Below the pieces are notes generated by a model that was given only the letters and a program-made list of their open reading frames with translations, did no database searches and was not told the origin of the DNA. Shown here in pieces: positions 1 to 7,976 of a DNA stretch of 64,000 nucleotides (the stretch's first letter is position 1; the number at the start of each line of letters is the position of its first letter). The DNA lies in NCBI RefSeq assembly GCF_001044255.1, contig NZ_JYNX01000058.1:107566-171565 (forward strand), written 5' to 3'. The DNA is from Mycolicibacterium chubuense (GTDB lineage: Bacteria; Actinomycetota; Actinomycetes; Mycobacteriales; Mycobacteriaceae). Both the position numbers and the translations under genes were made by a program.

Positions 1-1
1 G

Positions 2-673
2 GCCTCGCTGATGGACATCGACACCATCTACATCTGGACCCACGATTCGATCGGCCTCGGTGAGGACGGCCCCACCCACCAGCCGATCGAGCATCTGGCA
101 GCGTTGCGCGCCATCCCGAACCTGTCGGTGGTGCGCCCGGGCGACCCGAACGAGACCGCCTACGCCTGGCGCAGCATCATCGCCCGCGGCAACGGCAGCG
201 GCCCGGTCGGTTTCATCCTGACCCGTCAGGCCGTCCCGGTGCTCGAGGGCACGGCCTTCGACGGAGTCGCCAAGGGCGGCTATGTCCTGGGCGGCGGCAA
301 CCCGATCGACGACGCCGACGTGATGATCATCGCCACGGGTTCAGAACTGCAGATCGCGGTCGAGGCGCAGAAGATGTTGCGCGACAAGGACGTCGTCGCC
401 CACGTGGTGTCGATGCCGTGCCTGGAGTGGTTCGAGTCGCAGCCCCAGCAGTACCGCGACAGCGTGCTCCCGCCGCAAGTGTCGGCACGCGTGGCGGTCG
501 AGGCCGCGGTAGCGCAGAGCTGGCACAAGATCGTGGGTGACGCCGGCGAGATCGTCTCGCTCGAGCACTACGGCGAGTCGGCCGACGACAAGACCCTGTT
601 CCGCGAATTCGGGTTCACGCCAGACGCGGTGGTCGCCGCCGCCGAGCGGTCCATGAACAACCAACGAGACTAG
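2..673 (+). CDS. tkt: Transketolase, C-terminal part (5' end outside window)
   Basis: This is the last 223 residues of transketolase, the thiamine-diphosphate enzyme that moves two-carbon units in the non-oxidative pentose phosphate pathway. The reading frame is open from base 2, so the start lies upstream of the window. The visible part begins at the end of the pyrimidine-binding domain, with the family motif [11 protein letters not shown] followed by [10 protein letters not shown], and continues through the C-terminal domain. The transaldolase gene starts eight bases after the stop, so the two are very probably co-transcribed. The identification is secure from these motifs and from the tal neighbour. 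Confidence 0.97.
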   Translation, partial: ASLMDIDTIYIWTHDSIGLGEDGPTHQPIEHLAALRAIPNLSVVRPGDPNETAYAWRSIIARGNGSGPVGFILTRQAVPVLEGTAFDGVAKGGYVLGGGNPIDDADVMIIATGSELQIAVEAQKMLRDKDVVAHVVSMPCLEWFESQPQQYRDSVLPPQVSARVAVEAAVAQSWHKIVGDAGEIVSLEHYGESADDKTLFREFGFTPDAVVAAAERSMNNQRD

Positions 674-681
674 GCAACACA

Positions 682-1797
682 ATGACCCAGAACTCCAACC
701 TCGCGGCCTTGAGTGCCGCAGGGGTGTCCGTATGGCTCGACGATCTGTCCCGCGAACGACTGCAGTCGGGCAACCTGAAAAACCTGATCAACACCCGCAG
801 CGTCGTCGGCGTCACCACCAACCCGTCGATCTTCCAGGCGGCGCTGTCCGAGGGCGACGCCTACGACGCGCAGGTCAAGGAACTGGCCGAGCGGGGCAGC
901 GACGTCGAGGCGACCGTCCGCGCCGTCACCACCGACGACGTGCGCGACGCGTGCGACCTGCTGACCGAGACACACGAGGCCACCGACGGCGTGGACGGCC
1001 GGGTGTCCATCGAAGTCGATCCGCGGCTGGCCCACGATGCGGACAAGACGATCGCCGAGGCGATCGAGCTGTGGAAGATCGTCGACCGGCCCAACCTACT
1101 CATCAAGATTCCGGCGATGGAGGACGGCCTGCCCGCCATCACCGCCGTGATCGCCGAGGGCATCTCGGTCAACGTCACCCTGATCTTCTCCGTCGAGCGT
1201 TACCGCCTGGTCATGGACGCCTATCTGGCAGGCCTGGAGAAGGCCAGGGAGGCCGGCCGCGACCTGTCCCGGATCCATTCCGTCGCCTCGTTCTTCGTGT
1301 CGCGTGTCGACGGCGAGATCGACAAGCGACTGGAGGTCCTCGGCACCGACGAAGCCCTGGATCTGCGCGGGCGGGCGGCAGTGGCCAACGCGCGCCTGGC
1401 CTACGGCGCCTACCAGGAAGTGTTCGAGGTCGGAGATCGCTTCGCCGCGCTGGCCGCCGACGGCGCCCGCCCACAGCGCCCGCTGTGGGCGTCGACCGGT
1501 GTGAAGAATCCGGACTACTCCGACACCCTGTACGTGACCGAACTGGTCGCCCGCGGCACCGTCAACACCATGCCGGAAAAGACACTCGACGCCGTCGCGG
1601 ACCACGGCGACGTCACCGGCGACACCATCGCGGGCACCACGCGCGACGCGGGAACCGTGTTCGACCGGCTCGACACGATCGGCATCGACCTCACCGATGT
1701 CTTCCTCACCCTGGAGAACGAGGGCGTCGACAAGTTCAAGAAGTCCTGGCAGGAACTGCTCGAGACCACCGAGACCCAATTGCACGCCGCGACCTGA
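682..1797 (+). CDS. tal: Transaldolase
   Basis: Transaldolase exchanges a three-carbon unit between sedoheptulose-7-phosphate and glyceraldehyde-3-phosphate in the non-oxidative pentose phosphate pathway. The product is 371 residues, the size of the actinobacterial TalB-type enzyme. The N-terminal GVTTNPSIF motif is present, and the Schiff-base lysine lies in the LIKIPA motif (about K142). The ATG lies eight bases after the tkt stop, so this is a tkt-tal operon. In mycobacteria I know, zwf and opcA follow tal; here the next gene is a GIY-YIG-type protein, so the usual pentose phosphate cluster ends early. Confidence 0.96.
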   Translation: MTQNSNLAALSAAGVSVWLDDLSRERLQSGNLKNLINTRSVVGVTTNPSIFQAALSEGDAYDAQVKELAERGSDVEATVRAVTTDDVRDACDLLTETHEATDGVDGRVSIEVDPRLAHDADKTIAEAIELWKIVDRPNLLIKIPAMEDGLPAITAVIAEGISVNVTLIFSVERYRLVMDAYLAGLEKAREAGRDLSRIHSVASFFVSRVDGEIDKRLEVLGTDEALDLRGRAAVANARLAYGAYQEVFEVGDRFAALAADGARPQRPLWASTGVKNPDYSDTLYVTELVARGTVNTMPEKTLDAVADHGDVTGDTIAGTTRDAGTVFDRLDTIGIDLTDVFLTLENEGVDKFKKSWQELLETTETQLHAAT

Positions 1798-1855
1798 GGA
1801 GCGAGCCGCATCACGGGTCACGAAGCCGCCCGCGAGAACGATTAGGCTGTCGGAC

Positions 1856-2488
1856 ATGGCTGGATCGATGTCGGAGAAGCGAACCGCGGAGATCGTAGCG
1901 AAATTTGTTACGGCACAACGCTTCACACGCGAAGAGGTGTTCTCCGAGTCAGATCCCGTTCCCGCGCAGGCGGGTGCGCACGGATGGTGGTTCCGTGAAA
2001 TCCCCGGCAATATCGACGTCTCCGGGTGCGAAGAGCGCGATGGCTGGACGCTGCTCTACGTGGGAGTGAGCCCCGGCCCGCCGCGCGCCGACGGTAAACC
2101 GCAGACCCCGCAGGATCTCCGCAAACGCATCCGCTACCACTTCGGTGCGGGCAACGCCGGTGCCGACGGTTCGACGCTGCGCAAATCGTTGGGGGTGCTG
2201 CTCGGCAGCGAACTGGGTTTCGCGCTGCGCCGGGTCGGTTCCGGTAAGCGCCAGACCTTCGCCGGCGGTGAAGCGATCCTGACCCGATGGATGGCCGAGA
2301 ACGCCACAGTGTCGTGGGTGCTGCACCCGGAGCCCTGGCACCTCGAAGCGAAATTGATCAAAGCGCTCCAATTGCCCTTGAACTTTCAGGACAACGAGCG
2401 CAACGCCTTCGCCCCCGAGTTGAAGAGGCTGCGCCGGGAGGCGGGGGTCAAAGCGGGCAAGATGCGGGTGCTCGCCGAGTGGTCCTGA
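1856..2488 (+). CDS. GIY-YIG nuclease family protein
   Basis: This 210-residue protein has a segment that reads like a GIY-YIG fold: GWTLLYVGVSPG near residue 60 (the strand with the first Tyr and Gly), then LRKRIRYHFG with a conserved arginine-rich helix, then a C-terminal helical region. GIY-YIG domains cut DNA in repair and mobile-element enzymes, but stand-alone versions like this one are not characterised. I chose the ATG at 1856 rather than the longer frame, because the upstream extension overlaps tal; a second ATG lies four codons later. It sits about 60 bases after tal on the same strand. No signal peptide or membrane segment is visible. Confidence 0.6.
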   Translation: MAGSMSEKRTAEIVAKFVTAQRFTREEVFSESDPVPAQAGAHGWWFREIPGNIDVSGCEERDGWTLLYVGVSPGPPRADGKPQTPQDLRKRIRYHFGAGNAGADGSTLRKSLGVLLGSELGFALRRVGSGKRQTFAGGEAILTRWMAENATVSWVLHPEPWHLEAKLIKALQLPLNFQDNERNAFAPELKRLRREAGVKAGKMRVLAEWS

Positions 2489-2511
2489 CGCACAACGTCA
2501 TTAAGAGCAAC

Positions 2512-3195
2512 TCAGAACTTGTCCAGTCGCGCCAGCTGAGCTCGATACAAGGCCGGCAGCTTCGCCGCGAGGGCCGGATCGAAGTCGCCGCGCGGTCCGG
2601 GCGTGTACTCCGCGGTCACCAGTAATCCGCGATGAGTGCCCACGATCATGGCGATATCCCATGCGAGGGATTGTGTGGCCGTCGCGGTTCTCGTGTGCAT
2701 CTGCACGCTGACCGCCTCAGGCGGGATCGGACCGAACTGGGCAGCGTCCAGGCGGGTCGTTGAACGCAGGGCCGGCGTGGTCATGGAGAACGTCGCGCAT
2801 TTCTCGACGAGACCGTCCGCGTCGACGGGGCGCGGAGTCAGGGCCAGTTCGACACCGATCGCGGCCCCGTTGGCGGAGCGCAGCGCCAGCACCTTCTGCG
2901 TAGCCTCGCCCTCGGATTGAAAGATGCCGCACTCCGGCGGGGTGACGGGGGCCGGACCACCCTGCGGTGCGCCGATGATGGTGCCCCATTGCGCGCCGGG
3001 TAACGGGGGCACCGTGCGCTGGTCGACCGGCATCTTCTCGGTGAGGAAGTAGAGGTCGGGCAGCACCGGCGGGCCGGCACGCCGTTCCACGCGAACGTCG
3101 AGGCTGAGCAGGACAACGATCCCGGACAGCGCCATCACCACATTGAATGCGGCAAGAGATGCGCGAAGGCGTTGTCGGATCCGGGGCTGTCCCAC
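2512..3195 (-). CDS. Membrane-anchored exported protein of unknown function
   Basis: The 227-residue product begins with a short basic stretch and one hydrophobic segment (about residues 10-29, around VVMALSGIVVLLSL), followed by a soluble extracytoplasmic domain. That domain has two cysteines (in PPECGIF and VEKCATF) about 47 residues apart, as in mycobacterial PknH-type extracellular sensor domains and DUF5642-like proteins, which I consider its most likely relatives. The start is a GTG with no strong ribosome binding site. It is convergent with the preceding GIY-YIG-type gene and divergent from the EspR-like gene. I cannot give a function. Confidence 0.5.
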   Translation of the reverse strand: MGQPRIRQRLRASLAAFNVVMALSGIVVLLSLDVRVERRAGPPVLPDLYFLTEKMPVDQRTVPPLPGAQWGTIIGAPQGGPAPVTPPECGIFQSEGEATQKVLALRSANGAAIGVELALTPRPVDADGLVEKCATFSMTTPALRSTTRLDAAQFGPIPPEAVSVQMHTRTATATQSLAWDIAMIVGTHRGLLVTAEYTPGPRGDFDPALAAKLPALYRAQLARLDKF

Positions 3196-3371
3196 GCACC
3201 GTATTCGGCGCGGAGCCGGGTTCGGACTGTGCAGGCATCGTGCCGCCGGCTCACGTCGCTGAGCTGCCCATACCGCGTCGTAGGCACATCAGAGTGCTTG
3301 CGTACGCAAATGCCTCGCTGATGAGAACTGTGAAGACGATCCGATTTACAGCTGTCGACTTCGTCAAGAGG

Positions 3372-3400
3372 TTGGCGACGAGGAATCTGGTACCTATCCT
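3372..3400 (+). promoter_or_regulatory. SigA-type promoter for the EspR-like gene
   Basis: TTGGCG at 3372-3377 and TATCCT at 3395-3400 are separated by exactly 17 bases, 42 bases before the ATG at 3442. This fits a housekeeping sigma-factor promoter. It is a sequence match only. Confidence 0.45.
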
Positions 3401-3441
3401 GAATCGGCGGGCCGGACGCCGCCAACCGGGTGGGAGCAGAT

Positions 3442-3849
3442 ATGAACACATTCGCAGCGCGACTGAACCGACTCTTCGAGACGGTGTATCCGCCAGGGCG
3501 CGGACCGCACACTTCCGCCGAAGTCGTCGCGGCGCTGAAGGCTGAAGGCCTGACGATGTCGGCCCCCTACCTGTCGCAGCTGCGATCGGGAACCCGGACC
3601 AATCCGTCCCCCACGACCATGGCCGCGTTGGCCAACTTCTTCCGGATCAGACCTGCCTTCTTCACCGATGACTCCTACTACGCGAAGCTCGACCAAGAGT
3701 TGACCCTGCTGGCCGGCCTTCGCGACGAAGGTGTCCGCCGTGTCGCGGCACGGACGATCGGACTGTCACCACAGGCGCAGCGCGATCTCGTGGACACCGT
3801 CGACGAACTGCGGCGCAGGGAGCAGCTCGCCGACGATCCCGTCGCTTGA
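3442..3849 (+). CDS. EspR-like nucleoid-associated regulator
   Basis: The 135-residue protein closely resembles M. tuberculosis EspR, the nucleoid-associated helix-turn-helix protein that regulates ESX-1 secretion genes. The start FAARLNRLFETVYPPGRGPH, the helix-turn-helix MSAPYLSQLRSG, and the following NPSPTTMAALANFFRI all match the family. The C-terminal half (dimerisation domain in EspR) is more divergent from what I remember. The ATG at 3442 is preceded by GGGAG at a good distance; a GTG four codons earlier is less likely. The genomic neighbours differ from those of M. tuberculosis espR (Rv3849), so this may be a paralogue rather than the orthologue. The next gene follows almost immediately. 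Confidence 0.75.
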   Translation: MNTFAARLNRLFETVYPPGRGPHTSAEVVAALKAEGLTMSAPYLSQLRSGTRTNPSPTTMAALANFFRIRPAFFTDDSYYAKLDQELTLLAGLRDEGVRRVAARTIGLSPQAQRDLVDTVDELRRREQLADDPVA

Positions 3850-3890
3850 TCGGGCCCTCCTCGAGCCACGCACGGGATCTGGAAACAGCG

Positions 3891-5468
3891 ATGAGGCCGC
3901 AGGGCCGGGAACGCAGCCAAGCCACCTTGCCGGACTGGCGGGTGGTAGCCGCGGGCGGAGCCGTGTTCTCGATGCTCGTCGTCGTGGGCGGCGGCGGAGC
4001 CGTCGCCTATGCCGACACTGGAACCGGCACGTCGAACGCGACCGACTCAGTCAGCCACGACAGCTCCCAGAACACTGACCGCTCCGACAGCACGTCGACG
4101 CGGCGATCGGCCACGACAGTCGAGACCTCACAGACAGAGACCGAGGCAAGGGAAACCGACGCCGCCGAGAGTTCCGAGACATCTCGGCTCACCAGTGCCG
4201 AGGAACAACTCGACCAGGTGGAGTCACCGGCTGGCGATACGCCTACCGCAACGGACAGCACGGCGGATTCCTCGCCTCCAGTGCACGACGATCCGTCGCT
4301 CGAGAACAGCCCGACAACCGACCCCAGCCCACCCGCGCAAGACAACTCTCCTGCGACCGAGGTCGATTCCCCTCCAGATCCGCCGGCCACCACGCCGGAC
4401 ACGCCGACCGTCCCGGGCGAAGACAACCCGACCACCGACCCGACTCCACCGGTTCAGGACACCGGATCTACCACGGGGGCCAGTTCTTCGACACCCGAGG
4501 CGAATTCGTCCTCAGGGTCGACTCCGCCGGCGCCCGCGATCGCAGTAGCCACGGTGACAGACGACTCCACGGCGGGCACCACCACAGACCCGGTCAGCAC
4601 GGTCACCGCGAGTGACCCTGCGCCCGCCGCCGATCCCACGCCCGTCGCCAGTGTCACTTCCGCCGTGGAGACTGTCGCCGCCGCCCTCGATCAGCCTTCT
4701 CTACCCGCTGTTGAGCCGAGTGTCGTTGCACCCGTTGTTGTTACCGCGGTTCCCATGACGGTATCCCTCGTCCCGGGAACGGTGGCCGCACCGCCCGGCA
4801 TACTGCAGTGGTTCGTCCTGTTGACGTGGTTTCAGCTTCAGTGGCTGATGCAGTGGCAACAGCAGCTGGGCGGGTCGGGCGCGACACCCGTGCTGAATCG
4901 CTTCGACGCCAGAGACACCCGGGTGATGGGCACGGTATTCCAAAACCCCTCCACGACGGCGTTTCTCGCGACGCAACTTCCGTGGCTGACAACGACATTG
5001 GGCGCTCTTCAGGGGATGCCGATGTCCGCTCTTCAGGCAATGCAACTGGGCGACCTGGAGATCGATCAGGACATGCTGCACAGGATGTCGATGACATTGG
5101 CGGCCGAAACGTCGTCGCTGCCCGCGATCGCACAAGCACTCACCGATCAGGCGCATTCTCGCCTGGGGCTTCTGGGCTCTCCCTGCGTCGGCACGTTCAT
5201 CCGCAACGTGTCGGTGTGGGCACTGTTCACCGCTGCCGCCCTCGGGCTTCTCGGCCTGACCAGCCTGACCGGCCTCGGGACCTTGGTCGGCTTCCGCCAG
5301 GCGAAGGCGGGCTACGCGCTTTACGCATCCGGCCTGGCCCGGTTCACCGGACCCGGTCCACTGGGCGTCGTCCGTGAAGCGGGATTCGTACGCATCGGGT
5401 CGCGACGCCCGAAGGATGGACCGCCGCGCCTGCGCGTCACCGGAACGGATCTGCGCGACAGCGCCTGA
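3891..5468 (+). CDS. Ser/Thr/Pro-rich membrane protein of unknown function
   Basis: This 525-residue protein has an N-terminal hydrophobic signal-anchor (about residues 15-38), then roughly 230 residues dominated by Thr, Ser, Pro, Asp and Glu with repeated DPSPP/DNP-type motifs, as in cell-wall-spanning or glycosylated linkers. A tryptophan- and glutamine-rich helix follows (around LQWFVLLTWFQLQW), and near residues 440-470 a hydrophobic segment rich in Leu/Gly (ALGLLGLTSLTGLGTLVG), ending in a basic tail. It starts 41 bases after the EspR-like stop; a TTG at 3846 overlapping that stop would give 15 more residues. I recognise no domain. Its position suggests co-transcription with the regulator. 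Confidence 0.55.
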   Translation: MRPQGRERSQATLPDWRVVAAGGAVFSMLVVVGGGGAVAYADTGTGTSNATDSVSHDSSQNTDRSDSTSTRRSATTVETSQTETEARETDAAESSETSRLTSAEEQLDQVESPAGDTPTATDSTADSSPPVHDDPSLENSPTTDPSPPAQDNSPATEVDSPPDPPATTPDTPTVPGEDNPTTDPTPPVQDTGSTTGASSSTPEANSSSGSTPPAPAIAVATVTDDSTAGTTTDPVSTVTASDPAPAADPTPVASVTSAVETVAAALDQPSLPAVEPSVVAPVVVTAVPMTVSLVPGTVAAPPGILQWFVLLTWFQLQWLMQWQQQLGGSGATPVLNRFDARDTRVMGTVFQNPSTTAFLATQLPWLTTTLGALQGMPMSALQAMQLGDLEIDQDMLHRMSMTLAAETSSLPAIAQALTDQAHSRLGLLGSPCVGTFIRNVSVWALFTAAALGLLGLTSLTGLGTLVGFRQAKAGYALYASGLARFTGPGPLGVVREAGFVRIGSRRPKDGPPRLRVTGTDLRDSA

Positions 5469-5563
5469 CGATGGTGAATCGCGCGGCATCGGCGATGCCC
5501 CTGTGCGCATCGATCGCGAAGGACCAGGGGGCTGACAGCCACCCCCCGGCATCGCGCCTTCCG

Positions 5564-5604
5564 GTGCCCCCAGTCGGACTCGAACCGACACTGGGCGGAT
5601 TTTA
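5564..5604. repeat. Left 41-bp attachment repeat (tRNA-Leu 3' fragment)
   Basis: The 41 bases are identical to 12315-12355 and correspond to the tRNA-Leu T-arm, variable region and 3' half of the anticodon arm on the minus strand. The sequence diverges right after the anticodon-loop bases, so this is a remnant and not a functional tRNA gene. Confidence 0.93.
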
Positions 5605-5868
5605 TGTAAAGCTAGGCCGCTATTCGCGACCAGCCCGAACTGTTCGTTGCAGGCCCTGTAACCGCTGATCAAGGGCCGGTATCGGTACGGGTCCGGGTCG
5701 CCTAGAGTCCGCCCTCGGTAGGCCCCCGGTCGCCGGGGTGACGCCGGGGTAGCACGCGTTGCCACCTGTTAGCTAGGGGGCGACACGCGATATAACCTCC
5801 GTGGCGGACTTCCAACTCTCAGGGCAGCGCGCGGGCATACTGGGCGTACCAGCCAGGCTTGAGCCTCG
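5605..5868. other. Non-coding left end of the element
   Basis: No convincing gene lies here. It holds the tandem 11-bp repeats at 5731-5750, a 10-bp motif at 5768-5777 shared with the right end, and a possible -10 hexamer TATAAC at 5791-5796 that could drive the DUF262 gene. A short open frame at 5801-5986 lacks any support. Confidence 0.5.
5731..5777. repeat. Candidate integrase arm-type sites, left end
   Basis: CGCCGGGGT occurs twice (5731-5739 and 5742-5750) with an 11-base period, followed by GTTAGCTAGG at 5768-5777. The same tandem pair with the same 11-base period, and the same 10-mer, occur near the other end (12196-12256), in reversed order relative to the attachment core. That symmetry suggests integrase arm binding sites; this is inference. 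Confidence 0.5.
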
Positions 5869-7008
5869 GTGGCAGCGCGAAAGGTTTCGGGGACGTCATT
5901 GGCCCATCAAGAGGACATTCGTAAATCGTCGCGTAGTTCCGCAAGAGACCGTGAAATTGCGAAGCGCTTCGAGGACGCTCAAGTAAGTCTTGTGCTGCAA
6001 TCATCAGATCTGTCACTCGAATCTGTCTCGCAGATGGTCGAAACTAGCGCCATCGACGTCAAACCAGAATTTCAACGACGAGACCGGTGGACACAGGCGC
6101 AGTCCTCTGCGCTCATCGAGTCGTTTCTACTGAACATTCCGGTGCCGCCCGTCTACCTCGCCGAGGAACAATTCGGCCGATACTCTGTAATTGACGGGAA
6201 ACAGCGCATCACATCCATAAATCAATTCATGTCCAATACGCTTGCGTTGACAAATCTTTCTCGATTCGAAGAAATCGAGGGTAAGCGGTTTCTGGAGCTG
6301 CCTGACGAACTTGCCAACGCTCTGCGTGTGCGACCGTATATCCGCGTGGTGACATTGCTACGTCAATCAGATCCAGAAACAAAATACGAAGTATTTCATC
6401 GCCTCAATTCCGGCGGGGAAGCATTAAACGCTCAAGAAATTCGTAACGTGTTATACAGGGGAGCATTCAACGATCTTCTTCAGCGGCTCGCAGAAAACAA
6501 CTTTTTGCGCAACCGACTGAAGATTACCACCACCCGTTCTCCAGCGTTTAAAGCAATGCAAGATGTCGAATACGTTCTTCGATTCTTCACCGTCGATGCA
6601 TACTGGCGCGACTTCAGCGGTGACTTCAGGAAGTCAATGAATTCGTACATGCGCGCCCATCGCGATCCAGACGAGAAGTTTCTGTCAGAAAAGGAGAGTC
6701 AGTTTGTGAGGGCCCTCGCAGCCTGCGAGAGCATCTTCGGGCGTCATGCGTTCCAGAGATTCGAGCGAGGCCAGTGGCGGAACCAAATGCTTAGTGGCCT
6801 CTATGACGCTCAGATGATCGCCGTAAGTTCGATGTCGGATTATCAGCTTTCAACGGTGATCCGCAACCGCGAAAAGATGATAGCCCGTTACAAAGATCTC
6901 TTCGACGACGAAGACTTCAACGCTGCGATTAGGACCGGAACCAATACGCCGAGGCGCCTTACGTATCGTATTATGCGAACAATCGAGTGCCTCAGCGATT
7001 TCGCTTAG
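5869..7008 (+). CDS. DUF262 (ParB/GmrS-like) protein, partner of HEPN gene
   Basis: The 379-residue product has the DUF262 signature: FQRRDRW (residues 68-74), the helix SALIESFLLNIPVPPVYL (about 79-96), then DGKQR (109-113), the catalytic-type motif of the ParB-like fold, and later FHRLNSGG with QEIRN (about 177-196). DUF262 domains form the nucleotide-hydrolysing half of GmrSD-type restriction systems and occur in many defence islands. There is no DUF1524 HNH nuclease domain, so this is not a complete GmrSD; the nuclease role may fall to the HEPN protein encoded 20 bases downstream. The GTG start at 5869 has no strong ribosome binding site, so it is uncertain. Codons are much richer in A and T than in the surrounding genes, indicating separate acquisition. 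Confidence 0.82.
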   Translation: MAARKVSGTSLAHQEDIRKSSRSSARDREIAKRFEDAQVSLVLQSSDLSLESVSQMVETSAIDVKPEFQRRDRWTQAQSSALIESFLLNIPVPPVYLAEEQFGRYSVIDGKQRITSINQFMSNTLALTNLSRFEEIEGKRFLELPDELANALRVRPYIRVVTLLRQSDPETKYEVFHRLNSGGEALNAQEIRNVLYRGAFNDLLQRLAENNFLRNRLKITTTRSPAFKAMQDVEYVLRFFTVDAYWRDFSGDFRKSMNSYMRAHRDPDEKFLSEKESQFVRALAACESIFGRHAFQRFERGQWRNQMLSGLYDAQMIAVSSMSDYQLSTVIRNREKMIARYKDLFDDEDFNAAIRTGTNTPRRLTYRIMRTIECLSDFA

Positions 7009-7028
7009 CAAACAGGTCGACCAAAACG

Positions 7029-7973
7029 ATGCCTGGCGCGCGTGACGAGTTTCTGGACAATATTGTCGGCATACGCGATGCCGCTAATTCTGCACCTCTG
7101 CAGAGTCTCGCCCCTCTTGCCTCTAACAGAAGCGCAAATAAGATGGCCGATCTGTTGCGAAGGGGTCTCTACGTTGTGGCCTTCAACGCTATGGAAGACT
7201 ATTTAAAGAGCCGCGCCAGCGAGCATTTTAATAATCTTCCGTTGGTCTCGTCGCTGGATTTTGATGATCTGCCCCCTGGCCTCCGCAAGGCGGCTGTTAT
7301 TGACGCCATAAAGAACGGCGTTCGCGAAGCGGGCTATGATAAGAGCAACGAAATTCAGATAATCCGTGCCGTGGCGGGAGCAGTAGCTAGTACTGCTAAT
7401 AGGCAGCAGTACGGCATTCACGAGTATTCGGTTCTGAGAAGCGGCTCGAACATATCTGCCGACGACATCGGAGCAGCGATAGGCAGGCTGCACCTCGATC
7501 GTCCATGGGATCAGATGCAAAGCCTGCTCGACACCGTTGGAAACGTAGGGTCACCGATTAGAGGCCGCTTCTCGACTTGCCTTGTTAAGCGTAATGCTGC
7601 AGCACATGATGGACAGCCAGTCGACTACACCGATCTAGTGGAGATCGCGGATTTGGCGACTGCGCTCTGTTTCGCGTTCGATGTAATTTTCAGCGCTGGG
7701 ATGACCCGAATCGCCGACAATGTTCCGACGGCTGACACCGACACGCGCGTCCAACTTGCCGGCAACATTGTCGTGCGCTACGTCGCTGAGCGGGGAAACC
7801 GATGGTGCAGGCTTAACCAGAATAAGCAACCCTTTCGTTATTTCGCGTCAAGGACCGACGCCGTCAGAAACGCTCTTCGCAATCTGCAGCCTCAAGGCGT
7901 AGTTGCAGTTCTGGGCGCAAGAGGCGAGATAATTGGTTGGCACCTCGCCGACCTACGACATCCACATCCATGA
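7029..7973 (+). CDS. HEPN-domain putative ribonuclease
   Basis: The 314-residue protein carries the HEPN ribonuclease motif R-X4-H as RNAAAH (R188 to H193), preceded by helices and followed by DLVEIADLATALCFAFD, as expected for the final HEPN helix. Near the N-terminus, LLRRGLYVVAFNAMEDYLKSR resembles the first helix of RiboL-PSP/MAE_28990-type HEPN proteins; I cannot fix the subfamily. The C-terminal 80 residues look like a separate small beta-rich domain. HEPN proteins typically cut RNA in abortive-infection or toxin systems. The ATG at 7029 is 20 bases after the DUF262 stop; a GTG at 6987 would overlap that gene. Base composition is as low in GC as its partner's. It is convergent with the integrase, three bases away. 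Confidence 0.75.
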   Translation: MPGARDEFLDNIVGIRDAANSAPLQSLAPLASNRSANKMADLLRRGLYVVAFNAMEDYLKSRASEHFNNLPLVSSLDFDDLPPGLRKAAVIDAIKNGVREAGYDKSNEIQIIRAVAGAVASTANRQQYGIHEYSVLRSGSNISADDIGAAIGRLHLDRPWDQMQSLLDTVGNVGSPIRGRFSTCLVKRNAAAHDGQPVDYTDLVEIADLATALCFAFDVIFSAGMTRIADNVPTADTDTRVQLAGNIVVRYVAERGNRWCRLNQNKQPFRYFASRTDAVRNALRNLQPQGVVAVLGARGEIIGWHLADLRHPHP

Positions 7974-7976
7974 TGC

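Noticed and set aside
5564-5604. Second tRNA-Leu gene at the left end
   Set aside because: Only the 3' half matches; the 5' acceptor strand, D arm and part of the anticodon arm are absent.
5471-5668. Frame across the left attachment repeat
   Set aside because: It reads through the tRNA fragment and has no recognisable protein features.
5801-5986. Short frame before the DUF262 gene
   Set aside because: It overlaps the better supported DUF262 start and has no ribosome binding site or family resemblance.
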